64,000 bases of DNA from Ectobius pallidus (Eukaryota; Arthropoda; Insecta; Blattodea; Ectobiidae): contig CAXKWD010000009.1 of assembly GCA_964059195.1 (NCBI GenBank), forward strand, positions 84,231,432 through 84,295,431, written 5' to 3'. The notes under the pieces were generated by a model. The model searched no databases and was not told the DNA's origin. It was given only the letters and a program-made list of their open reading frames with translations. Shown one piece after another: positions 1-9,692 of this stretch (positions are counted from its first letter, which is position 1; every line of letters starts with the position of its first letter). The position numbers and the translations under genes were made by a program.

Positions 1-1638
1 AAATTGTCTAACTAGATAAAAAAAAGTATGGAATTGGAAACAAGGTAAAGCAAGCATTCTTGCAGAAAGAAGTGCCAGTCATTGCCTGGCGTTTGAAATC
101 AAACCAGTTCCCAGGAAACCATTAGTATTCGGAAAGAATTGCCTGTCTCATTGATAATATTACCCTGTTGTCCACTGCATTCTAAGTGTCTACCTTAAGG
201 TAAATGTACCACTAAATAGGCGTTTGTCCTTAACAGACGTAGCCTTTAATCGTGACCTAGGCCTATATTAACACAGGAAAAGAAATAGTCTACCTGTTGT
301 ATGCATAATTCAGGAAGAAGTGAAGACCAGAAAAGATTCCTTCACCATTAGTAGCATTGGTAAGAACGTGATTGAAGTAAAGTAGAACTAATGCCTATAT
401 CCAATTTGTCCTTCACCAATACATATCCACAGGAAGTAGTCTGATTCATCGTGAGTGCGATGCTCTTTTCAGTAGCGGTATTACATGTAAAGGGCTAACA
501 CCTGGGTTCGAGAAGGGTATGGTAGAGAATGTGAAGCTGCATTCAAATGTACAAGTGTACACTTCTAGAAAGTAAGATATCTTAAAAATTTCAGCGACAG
601 AACTGATTTAAACACTATTAAAAATGTTGTTATTATTATTATTATTGATTTTTTCCAAAGTCTTATTGAAAGGTTTTTGAACTTACCGATGGGCCTAAAT
701 TAGCAACCATCGAAGTTGAAACTCAAGTTCTATTTGTTGTGATTATTTAGCTACCAAATTATATAAGTAATGAATAATTAAGGCAAAAAATGCATAATAG
801 TAAAGAGTTATTAACTATTCGTCTGTCCTCCAGTGAGGTTGACCACAAGGATCCAGAATACATAGATACTATAACATTATTTAAAAAAAACTTATTTACT
901 TTACGTTGTATTTTACGTTTTGACAATATTGTAATTCAGTTTAAAATAAGGTATCCTACTCGTTATTGCTTCAGGTAAAAATGGAAATGTAAACTTTGCA
1001 ACTAGTTTGGAAGTATCTGTATTAGAATTTTCTTAATCTCATGGAAGTTAAATTTAAAAGCCGGATTTTATAAGGTGTTTTTGTTGTAGCTCGAAGGGTA
1101 TTTCTTGCCTCAAAAAGATCTCTGACAACCCATTTTTCTATTGTGGTATTGAACTTGACAGACATGAATGGAATGCATGGCTCGTAAATAAAATACCTAT
1201 ATTTTACCTGAAACATTAGAGAAACAATACTTTATGCAAGGAAAATTTGCTTTTTCCCCTTTAAACTCTCTTCTATTAGTGTACTTAAATAATTTAGAAA
1301 TAAAATCTAACTGCTAACTCAAAAGTGTGGCGTGACAGGATTAAAACTACAACAGGCATCATTAAAAAAAATCTGATGTAATTCATGTAACCTATGAAAA
1401 CACTTCCTGAAATACATATCGGGCTGGGTTTTGTTCGGAACGTTCTTCTGGCATAGCTGATGTCTTGCATCCTGATCATGGAGAACTTAGTCCTGAATAC
1501 GATTTATTTACTTCCAGTTTTCGTTAATCATGATCTGTTTATCAATTCTTTCTTAATTCTTTCTTAATTAGTCATCAGTACCTTATTTATCGTTTAATGA
1601 ACTTGAAATTCTGCGTGTTAAACAATCACATATTGGTG
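1..1638. other. Left flank, no gene recognised
   Basis: AT-rich DNA left of the LTR element. I see no splice-bounded coding stretch, no transposon ends and no RNA gene. The short reading frames here have no recognisable domain. A short TTA run lies near 630-645 and one TAGGCCTA palindrome at 258-265. Confidence 0.6.
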
Positions 1639-1642
1639 AAGA
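1639..1642. repeat. Target-site duplication AAGA, left
   Basis: AAGA directly precedes the left LTR (which starts TGTGACGG). The same four bases follow the right LTR at 12711-12714. A perfect 4-bp duplication fits gypsy-type integration and fixes both outer element boundaries. Confidence 0.85.
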
Positions 1643-4600
1643 TGTGACGGGCTTTTCTTACTTTATGCTATAAAGTTCCTTAACTTCTTGGATTAAATCT
1701 TCGCCAAAATTCTGTGACGACTAATATGTGATTATTCTTAATCGTAGTATATAAGTTTACTGAACTCCTACAAAACAAGGTCACTCATGCACCTGTCGTG
1801 TCATCATAACACTGCCTGCATAGTCCACATTCCAACGTTCAGTACAACTACCTTTGACACCGGGTGATTGCAAACTTCCTACTCTCAGTCTACTTTCTCT
1901 CTCTTTTAACAATTTACCCAGTCTTGATAATATTGATGAAAATTTATATTAACGGGCGCCATCATCAATACGCTTCCTCTTTTCTTTTTGTTATGTATCA
2001 GCCCAGACACAAATTAAATTATAGATACACAGGCTATGTACCTACATGCCCCTCGACTAGCTTTTAAATAACAGTGGAGACGGGAGTTGGGTTCGGATTT
2101 ATCTTTCTTTTATTATTTTGCTTCTTCTTTTTCTCCTTTTTTCAATACTCACTACCAAAGTATGTAACTTAGCACAAAAACCAGCTACTCTCAAACCATT
2201 ATAAGGATAAGGGTCAAAAATCTGAACTTCACGTTAATTTACTTTGCATAACAATAACCATAATTTATTTAATATATTATTTTTTTTTCTTTTTTTCAAC
2301 AATAACAATCTTATATACAATAAATTACATTTACACTACATTAACCATTCAACACTTTTATTGGTAGGATAATATTTGATTATTCAAGGTTAGTATACCC
2401 AATTTTAACTATATAAGTACGTTCTCTGTTCAACAATAACAAATCCTTAATTAATTACTTTAATTTTCTTTCTTTGTTTTTCAGGTATCTACTAGAACGT
2501 CTTGTATTATTCTTCTAATTTACTACTGACTTGTGTAGTCATTTACATTTGCAACTTCAGGATAGTTCAATATATATATTATACTGGGTTTTTTTTTTTC
2601 TTGAATAAATAAAGGTTTTCAATTCATAATCCAGTCCTTACTCTACAGATTACACTCAATAATCCCACCTATGTCTCCTATATTAGTCTATTTGTCAGCT
2701 TAGTCCATGAAGAATTGTATTTAAAGATAGATAGAAAAGACAGTCTCACGAAGAAAGAAATAGAAGTTTAGGCCTATACCCACAGAGTGACTGTGGCGAT
2801 AGACCACCGATACAGGAGCGACGTCTAGATCTTGAGTTACAAACAATCTGACTCCTCTCCTGCAACCGGGAAAATATTAATGGGCCGCAAACAAAAATAC
2901 AATTTTGTAAATCGACGTCAGAGGTCCCTGACACTCTCTCCTAGAGGCACGTGGGGCCGTTGTTCGCCTCCAACATCGATGGCTTTCACAATCTCTCATA
3001 AATTTCTTTTCTTTATATGTTACTGGTATAGGCCTTGTCTACTACCAGATTTTATTTGTTTGATTCGGGATACTTCCGGCGTTCCCTCACCTCACCCTTA
3101 CAATCTCTAGTACTTGCTAATAAACTACTTATCATCAGTACACTACTCGCAATTTCCTATTCTCCTCTTTCTAACCTAACCAATCATTTGTTGTTATCTT
3201 TCAACTCACTCTCCTCTTTCTAACCTGACCAGCCATCAGCTATTATCTTTTAACCCCTTTCTCTCTTTAAGTAGAGTTCCCTTCAGCTTATACCATTGAT
3301 TTAATTCACTCGGTGGTTATTCTAGTTTTCCTACTTCTTACGTTACTACTCTTTAGCATGGGCACCCAATCTTCTTTTGTCTCTAAATTCCCTAGAATTC
3401 TAACTGAAACTAATTCACGCCCAGATTAGTAAGCTTCTCTATAACCCCTTTAGTGACTTCTACTTCTACCCTAACATGTAAATTTTCCAATGGTACACAC
3501 CTAATGCACTACCACTCGTAGGCCTTCTTTTGCCCTTCAATCTTTCCACTTCTTATCCCCCTCTACCATATTCCATACACCTTCGCTTGTAGATAAATCT
3601 CTATAAAAAACATAACTTAACATTACAGGCCAGCATGAAATCTATTTATAGATAGTCACCCGTCACCTGAAAGAAACCCAAGAGGGAGGGGCCCTCGTAA
3701 GAAGTACTACGCATGCCCCTTAATTACTTTTCTTCCTTACTCCCCTCGCGTCCTGTCTCAAAAATAACAAAGTTTCTATGAGCATCACCAATTGCCCCTA
3801 GCTATGTATTCATTCGTGGAACAATCACCCAAAAAAACTTAAAGTGAAGAGATATATCTGTGGCATTCAGTTGTTAGGCTCTAGACTGCTCTTTTATAAT
3901 TAATTTAGACCAGAAATAGAAAATAGTTGGATTACTGGATTTCATCACTTTACTTCTAGAATTCTCACTTCTATGTTTCTATTCTATTCTATTCTATTAT
4001 TCCATACGGTGTCCAATCGCCATACATGACTTAGAAACCATCCTTAAAAAAAAAGGGATATCTCAATTTTCTCACTCCCCAAACAATAAGAAAAAAAGTC
4101 TAGACGCTTATACTCAACCAGTGATGTCCAACTTATCCTCCGATCCTGAGTTGTCTTCCATTACTTCCTGATGTCCATATCTGCTCTTATTCAGAGCGAG
4201 CAGTCACGACTCACTCTCACAGCTGATGTTCGCTGTAGCGGTGTCTCGTACCGGCCGACTTGGTGTATTCTTCTGATTAATGACTATCTCCATATAGCCG
4301 TGTCAAGGAAGTTCACAACCAGAATTTCCTTTAGATGAAAGTCTGACACACCATTATGCCAGAACGCCTCTACCGCTGTCACACATCCCAATCTCGTCTT
4401 CTCCCTTCTGCCTTTTCAACTTCTCTCTCTCGTGGTCAGGCACGTACTCCTAACCGTCTTTCAGGTTCCGCACGTCTGCCTCGTCGATTCACCGTCGACG
4501 CATGCGCACCTCTCCTTTTCTGTAATTCAAATAAAATTCAGGGCAGTATCGATAATCATAAAAATGTTCAATATCGATTAGTTGCGGTCCCCCAACCCTT

Positions 4601-4660
4601 CCTTTGTTTAGGAATGGTCTCCTATCGTTGATTATGCACGTCGCTATTTGCGTCGTTACA
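1643..4660 (-). repeat. 3' LTR (left copy)
   Basis: A 3,018-bp terminal repeat matching 9693-12710 at a constant offset of 8,050 with no mismatch seen by eye. On the plus strand it starts TGTGACG and ends CGTTACA, an imperfect 7-bp terminal inverted repeat with canonical TG...CA. It is the 3' LTR because gag and pol run leftward into it. On the plus strand it is pyrimidine-rich, with a short ATTCT repeat near 3980. No reading frame in it resembles a known protein. Confidence 0.95.
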
Positions 4661-4676
4661 TTCTTCCCTCACTCAC
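4661..4676 (-). other. Polypurine tract of the LTR element
   Basis: Read on the minus strand, the 16 bases next to the 3' LTR are GTGAGTGAGGGAAGAA, almost all purine. This is the expected position and composition for the polypurine tract that primes plus-strand DNA synthesis. An A-rich run follows further upstream. Confidence 0.75.
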
Positions 4677-4757
4677 CATAAAAAAAAATAATGTTGACAC
4701 AGGTCACATTCATTTTTTTTTTTTGTGCGTGTCTCTTTTACCAGCCTTAAAGAATGT

Positions 4758-7700
4758 TTATCCAGGAACAAAGGGTTTCAAGTCTTTGACGTGCCACTTC
4801 CCCAACTTTTTACCAAAACGGTTTGTCAGTTCGTAGCTATTTTCACTGAACTTTTTCTTTATAATATAGGGCCCGACAAACTTTGCACTTAAACCTGCTG
4901 TATAAGCTTGTGAGGCATCACTTAATTTAAAGTTTCTTCTTAACACTAGATCTCCTGGACGAAATCTCATCTCTCTCCTCCGAAGATTATAATAATGACT
5001 CGAATTCTTATAGGCGGTTTCTAAGTTATGTCTAACCATTAAACGTACCGTTTTCAATTTATTGAGTCTCTCCACCCAAATTTTTGGAATTTCTTTATGA
5101 ATCGGTTGGTTTTCCACCTTTTCAATCCTACTGATAATTTCAGGCTCCTTCCCATAATTTAGCATATAAGGAGTGCATCCAGTGGAACTATGCTTAGCCG
5201 TATTTATAGCAAAATTAAATTCTCTCAAATACACGTCCCAAACTGTCTGATCCTCTTGAATATAACTAGAAATCATTGTTTTCAATACTCTATTGACTCT
5301 TTCTACTGGATTTCCTTGTGGCGAATATACAGGTAAATAACAAGGAGTTATATTAAAAGCTTTAGCTATCTCTCGCATTAATTTACTAGTATATTGCGGT
5401 CCATTATCCATCAGCAAATATCCCGGAATTCCCCATTTAAGGATAATCAATTCATAAAATGCTTCCGTAACTGCTCTACTGGTTGCTTTCCTTAACGCTT
5501 TACACTCTACATATTTGGTAAAGGTGTCCTGAAATACTACAATGTATCGGTTCCCTTTTTTGGAACGTGGGTAAGGTCCCAACAAATCAGTAGCTACAGT
5601 CATCCAAGGTTTCTCTTTCTGGTAAAAATGCATTGGTCCTGCTTGAGCCGTCTGTAACACTTTCTGTCTCTGACATATTTCACAAGCAGTAACATACTTA
5701 GCAACATCTCTAAACATTCCCGGCCAATAATACTTGTTTGCTATTCTAAAGAAAGTTTTAGCTATCCCCATATGTCCTGCAGTAGGTGCATCATGACATT
5801 CCTGTAATACTTTAATCCTATAATCTTGCGGAATAACTAATTTCCACCTATTCACTGTTCCCTCTAAAGTTTGTTCTAACTGATCTAATCTTAAATGGTA
5901 CAACTTCTCATCTACGACCTTCCAATCTGGCCAAAATTTAGGTTTACTTTGTACTTGCTCTTTCCGCTTAATATACCAAGCATCTTGTATATTTTCCCAT
6001 TCCACTACTTCAGAGTTATCAGTCAACAAGAGGCAAAATTCTTCCTCTACCGTTTTCTCTTGAACTTTCCCTTCGTGTATTCTAGATAAAGCATCCGGAA
6101 CTTTTTGTAATCTACCAGGCCTATGTATTACTTCAAAATCATACTCCTGGAGCAATAAACTCCACCTAGCTAATCGTCCGGTCGGATTCTGTAATGTGTT
6201 TAACCATTTCAGAGCAAAGTGATCAGTATATACTTTAAAATGATAACCTTCCAAATAAGGACGAAACTTTTGAACTGCCCACAATATAGCTAACAATTCC
6301 TTCTCAACTATTGCCCACTTTTGCTCACCTACCGTTAAAGTTCTACTAGCATAAGCTATTACTTTTTCCTCTCCTTCCTCTCCTGTCTGAATTAATGCTG
6401 CTCCTAGTCCTGAAAAACTAGCGTCGGTCTGTAACACTAGGGGTTTAGTATAATCTGGACAAGTTAATATAGGACTACTAGATAATTTCGATTTTAATTC
6501 ATCAAAAGATTCCTGACATTCCTTAGTCCAACGCCATCTCTGATTCTTTTTCAGAAGTGCAGTGAGGGGCTTTACAACTTCAGAAAAAAATGGAATGAAT
6601 CGTCGGTACCAAGAAGCCAATCCTAAAAATGCTCGTACTTCCTTGACTTTTGTAGGGGCTGGATACTCAAGGATACACGAGATTTTATCTGAATCTACAG
6701 CAATTCCTAATGGAGTAATGATATGACCCAAATATTTTAATTCACTTCTACAAAATTTTGATTTTTCCCTATTAATTTTCAGGTTAGCTTTTCTTAATTT
6801 CTCTAAAACTTTTTCTAACAAGGACAAATGTTCTTCAAATGTCTCGCTAATAAGTACTATATCATCCAAATAACAAAAGCATTTCTCTCCTATCTCTTCT
6901 CTTAATATAGTATCAACTAATCTTTGAAACGAGGCTGGTGCGTTATGGATTCCAAAAGGCATAACTCGAAACTGATACAATCCTCTACCAGGTACGGTAA
7001 ATGCTGTTTTTTCTTTACTTGCTTCATCTAATGGAACTTGCCAATACCCATTTTTCAAATCTATTGTACTGATATACCTAGCATGTCGTAATTTACTCAA
7101 AACATGTTCAATGTATGGCAAAGGATAACTATCTCTTTTAGTACAATTGTTTACTTTTCTGAAATCTACGCAGAACCTCCATGTTCTATCTGGTTTCTTT
7201 ACCATAACTACCGGAGACGACCAAGGTGAATTTGAAGGCTCTATAACTTTTTCCAATAACATTTTATCTATTTCCGCGTGTATAACTTTTTCCAAAATGG
7301 GTGATACTGGATAATATCTTTGTTTTATAGGTTTTGCATCGCCTGTATCAATAACATGAGAAATCAGATCGGTAAGTCCAGTACACTGATCAAATTTCTG
7401 TAACTGATTTTCCAAAAACATATTCAATCTGTCCCTTTCCTGAGGTGTAGGTAAAGTAAGAATATTATGTAGTTGATCTTCTTCTTTTAAATCTATAGCC
7501 TTAACAAATTGAAAAATTTTTGCTGGTTCATCTTTGAAATACCAAGTCCCATCTTGCAAATCTACTACTAACCCAATTTGTTTCAAAACGTCCATGCCCA
7601 GAATCATATCTACTGCTAAATTTGGCATAATTTTACATTTTATCTGAAAAATCCTGTCCTGCAATTTCATCTCAAAAGTTCTCTCTCCTGTTATAGAACT

Positions 7701-7910
7701 ATAAGTTTTATCTGCTAATTGCACCACCCTAACTTCAGATTCTTCTACTGCTAAATCTAACATTTTACATAAAAAGTCACCTTTCTCTCCCACATAAGTT
7801 TTATCTGAACCGGAATCTATTAAAGCAATAAATGTAATATCCTCCAGCAAAATTTCAACAAAACATCTATCTCCATTAACTAAATCTGTAGGATTTATAT
7901 TTAACATCAC
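4758..7910 (-). CDS. pol: Gypsy Pol polyprotein (protease, RT, RNase H, integrase)
   Basis: An uninterrupted 1,050-codon pol frame on the minus strand, counted from a GTG at 7908-7910. The frame itself is open back to the gag stop. Domains in order: aspartic protease with the DSG active site near residue 33; reverse transcriptase with the first catalytic Asp near 284 and YLDD near 347-350; RNase H with catalytic Asp near 496, Glu near 538 and Asp near 563; integrase with an HHCC zinc finger (His 706 and 713, Cys 743 and 746) and a D,D-35-E core (Asp near 775 and 835, Glu near 870). A C-terminal GPY motif near 1013 matches the GPY/F module of gypsy integrases. No stop or frameshift breaks it, so the element may still be active. 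It has no credible ribosome start of its own and is probably made as a Gag-Pol fusion through the UGA at 7935-7937. Confidence 0.95.
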   Translation of the reverse strand: MMLNINPTDLVNGDRCFVEILLEDITFIALIDSGSDKTYVGEKGDFLCKMLDLAVEESEVRVVQLADKTYSSITGERTFEMKLQDRIFQIKCKIMPNLAVDMILGMDVLKQIGLVVDLQDGTWYFKDEPAKIFQFVKAIDLKEEDQLHNILTLPTPQERDRLNMFLENQLQKFDQCTGLTDLISHVIDTGDAKPIKQRYYPVSPILEKVIHAEIDKMLLEKVIEPSNSPWSSPVVMVKKPDRTWRFCVDFRKVNNCTKRDSYPLPYIEHVLSKLRHARYISTIDLKNGYWQVPLDEASKEKTAFTVPGRGLYQFRVMPFGIHNAPASFQRLVDTILREEIGEKCFCYLDDIVLISETFEEHLSLLEKVLEKLRKANLKINREKSKFCRSELKYLGHIITPLGIAVDSDKISCILEYPAPTKVKEVRAFLGLASWYRRFIPFFSEVVKPLTALLKKNQRWRWTKECQESFDELKSKLSSSPILTCPDYTKPLVLQTDASFSGLGAALIQTGEEGEEKVIAYASRTLTVGEQKWAIVEKELLAILWAVQKFRPYLEGYHFKVYTDHFALKWLNTLQNPTGRLARWSLLLQEYDFEVIHRPGRLQKVPDALSRIHEGKVQEKTVEEEFCLLLTDNSEVVEWENIQDAWYIKRKEQVQSKPKFWPDWKVVDEKLYHLRLDQLEQTLEGTVNRWKLVIPQDYRIKVLQECHDAPTAGHMGIAKTFFRIANKYYWPGMFRDVAKYVTACEICQRQKVLQTAQAGPMHFYQKEKPWMTVATDLLGPYPRSKKGNRYIVVFQDTFTKYVECKALRKATSRAVTEAFYELIILKWGIPGYLLMDNGPQYTSKLMREIAKAFNITPCYLPVYSPQGNPVERVNRVLKTMISSYIQEDQTVWDVYLREFNFAINTAKHSSTGCTPYMLNYGKEPEIISRIEKVENQPIHKEIPKIWVERLNKLKTVRLMVRHNLETAYKNSSHYYNLRRREMRFRPGDLVLRRNFKLSDASQAYTAGLSAKFVGPYIIKKKFSENSYELTNRFGKKLGKWHVKDLKPFVPG

Positions 7911-7928
7911 ACAAGCCTGATTTTTAGT

Positions 7929-7937
7929 TAATTGTCA
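7929..7937 (-). promoter_or_regulatory. Likely gag-pol stop-codon readthrough signal (UGA CAA UUA)
   Basis: On the minus strand gag ends with TGA (7937-7935), followed at once by CAA TTA. The frame then stays open into the protease. Gag and pol are in the same frame, so frameshifting is not needed. The hexamer after the stop fits the CARYYA readthrough context first described for tobacco mosaic virus (there after UAG). What is seen: the same frame, a single stop and the hexamer. What is inferred: that ribosomes suppress the stop to make Gag-Pol. I did not establish a downstream RNA structure. Confidence 0.7.
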
Positions 7938-9299
7938 TAAGGGATTTGTAGGCCTAACTTTTCTTTCTTGGGGCATCCTACAATCAATAGACCTATGTCC
8001 AAGCTTATTACAATTATAACATTTAATCGTAGCGCGTGGAGTAACTCTACGAGGTGCCTTACACTCGAACTGCCTATGTCCTGTTTTATCACAATTCCAA
8101 CATCGCTGATTATTTGAAAAACGCAAAGTGGTGTTTTTACCATTATCCCTCGACTCATCCTGTCTCTCTTTATTTTCTATTACTTTAACCATTCTAGAAT
8201 CATTTACAGGACTTGAATTCCGTTCCTTATCCCACGTCTTTGCAGAAAAACTAACATTGGGTTTCTTTTGTAACTCGGACGATGGAAGTTCCTGTTTTCC
8301 CTGAATTCCTAGCGCTGTATGAACTGAAGGTATAACAACTTGTCTCTGAGGTTTATAAGCCGTTTCTTTAATTGTAGCTCTAACCTGCGTTGGAGGAGGA
8401 ATATATCTCTCAGAATCTAACAATATTTGTTCATACTGTCTACCTACACGTATTAAATCTGTTATAGTTTGAATCTCTGCAGGTCTAAGGTACAATTTTA
8501 CATCAGGACGCAAATTTTTGATAACAGTCTTCATCATTTGTTGAGGACTCATTGGAGTACTCAGCCTCCTCATTAACGTTTGAATAGCATTAACATAATC
8601 AAAAATCGATTCTTTGGGACCTTGCGTTCTCTGTCTAATCTCATCCAAAAGCGAGTCTTCCTCATCAATAGGCAAATAATATTCTCTAAATTCTTTCAAA
8701 AAAGCTTCCCATGTAGGCCAATCTGTTAATCTGTTCCTGTACCAAAGTAAAGCTGAATCTTGTAAAATTTCGGGTAATACTGACAATAACTCTACACCCT
8801 GTAACTTAGAACTTTGTTTTAAATCTTCCAATCTCTCCAAAAATAAGTAAATACTATCCCCAGGTTTGAATTTAATGTTCCATTTACGAACCAGATCCAA
8901 AGTATTTGGTTTATGTGGCTCTAACTGAATTGTAAACGATGGTACTACTGGTACAACTTCTTCTGAATCAGCTACCGCCATGGCCTTCCTACGCATTAAC
9001 TTAACCCATGTATACACTACATCTCCATATGAATCTTGTGGAATCGTTATATTATGTTCAACCAAATCTTCTTCCAAAACTTCCTGACTCAGAGCAAAAG
9101 CCGTAATTAACACTTGAAATGACTGAGGGTTCTTACGGGCATAATCTAACAAGCGTTGTCTTAACTCATCCCTTGTACCTGTGGTCGGTAACTTTACTCT
9201 ATCACATTCTGCCTCTAAATCCGCCTTCCTCAACTTCCTAATAGCTTGGGTTAGCTCAGCTGCTCTTATTTGTGCATACGGATCAACATAAGTAGCCAT
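7935..9299 (-). CDS. gag: Gypsy Gag protein with SAP-like N-terminus and two CCHC zinc knuckles
   Basis: A 454-codon gag. Residues about 20-53 resemble a SAP motif (LRKADLEAECDRV, then a Gly turn and RDELRQRLLDY), a DNA-binding helix-turn-helix known from chromatin proteins. Residues about 180-250 carry the retrotransposon gag core (WYRNRL...W..F...F...Y), which builds the capsid. Two CCHC zinc knuckles for RNA packaging sit at about 400-413 (CWNCDKTGHRQFEC) and 427-440 (CYNCNKLGHRSIDC). The start is the ATG at 9299, which reads MATYVDP. It stops at TGA 7937-7935, directly upstream of pol in the same frame. Intact, with no internal break. Confidence 0.93.
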   Translation of the reverse strand: MATYVDPYAQIRAAELTQAIRKLRKADLEAECDRVKLPTTGTRDELRQRLLDYARKNPQSFQVLITAFALSQEVLEEDLVEHNITIPQDSYGDVVYTWVKLMRRKAMAVADSEEVVPVVPSFTIQLEPHKPNTLDLVRKWNIKFKPGDSIYLFLERLEDLKQSSKLQGVELLSVLPEILQDSALLWYRNRLTDWPTWEAFLKEFREYYLPIDEEDSLLDEIRQRTQGPKESIFDYVNAIQTLMRRLSTPMSPQQMMKTVIKNLRPDVKLYLRPAEIQTITDLIRVGRQYEQILLDSERYIPPPTQVRATIKETAYKPQRQVVIPSVHTALGIQGKQELPSSELQKKPNVSFSAKTWDKERNSSPVNDSRMVKVIENKERQDESRDNGKNTTLRFSNNQRCWNCDKTGHRQFECKAPRRVTPRATIKCYNCNKLGHRSIDCRMPQERKVRPTNPL

Positions 9300-9667
9300 A
9301 TTTATATATTAACAATACCACTGGAAAAAAAGATTAGAACACACAATAGTTCAGTCGTCTGTCTTAGTCATCTATAGAAGTCCTTACTTGTCAATAGTCA
9401 TTATTCTTTTCCCAAAAATATGTTATTATTATTATTATTATTATTTGTTTTTGAGAATAAATTTCAGTTATACTAACCTAACTCCCAAAATTCTTTTAAC
9501 CCTATCTCGCCTCACGTTAGGATATCAAACTATCACTGCCTCACGCTATGGGCTATCATAATATGGAACTTCAACTGAATAAAGGTTTCTTTTTTTTTTT
9601 TTTTTAACAATTTTAACTAAATTAAGTTGCAACAATTAGCAATACTGTTTTGTTTTAACACTACTCA
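9300..9667 (-). other. Untranslated leader of the LTR element
   Basis: The roughly 370 bases between the primer-binding site and the gag start. Contains an ATT run around 9424-9447 and a T-run near 9590-9606 (plus strand). It is where a packaging signal would be expected, but none can be identified by eye. Confidence 0.6.
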
Positions 9668-9687
9668 GCCCCACGATATGGGCGCCA
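9668..9687 (-). other. Primer-binding site, Lys-tRNA type
   Basis: Five bases inside the 5' LTR the minus strand reads TGGCGCCCATATCGTGGGGC. The first eight bases and the CGTGGGGC block match the complement of the 3' end of insect tRNA-Lys as used by several gypsy-group elements, with a small difference in the middle. The first-strand primer is therefore probably tRNA-Lys. Confidence 0.8.
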
Positions 9688-9692
9688 AACTT

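Noticed and set aside
1864..4631. Several 60-90 codon frames in the left LTR, repeated exactly in the right LTR
   Set aside because: They are duplicated only because the LTRs are identical. They lie mostly on the strand opposite to gag and pol and show no domain.
4661..4757. An envelope gene in the LTR element
   Set aside because: Only 97 bases separate pol from the 3' LTR and there is no other frame, so no env-like gene is present.
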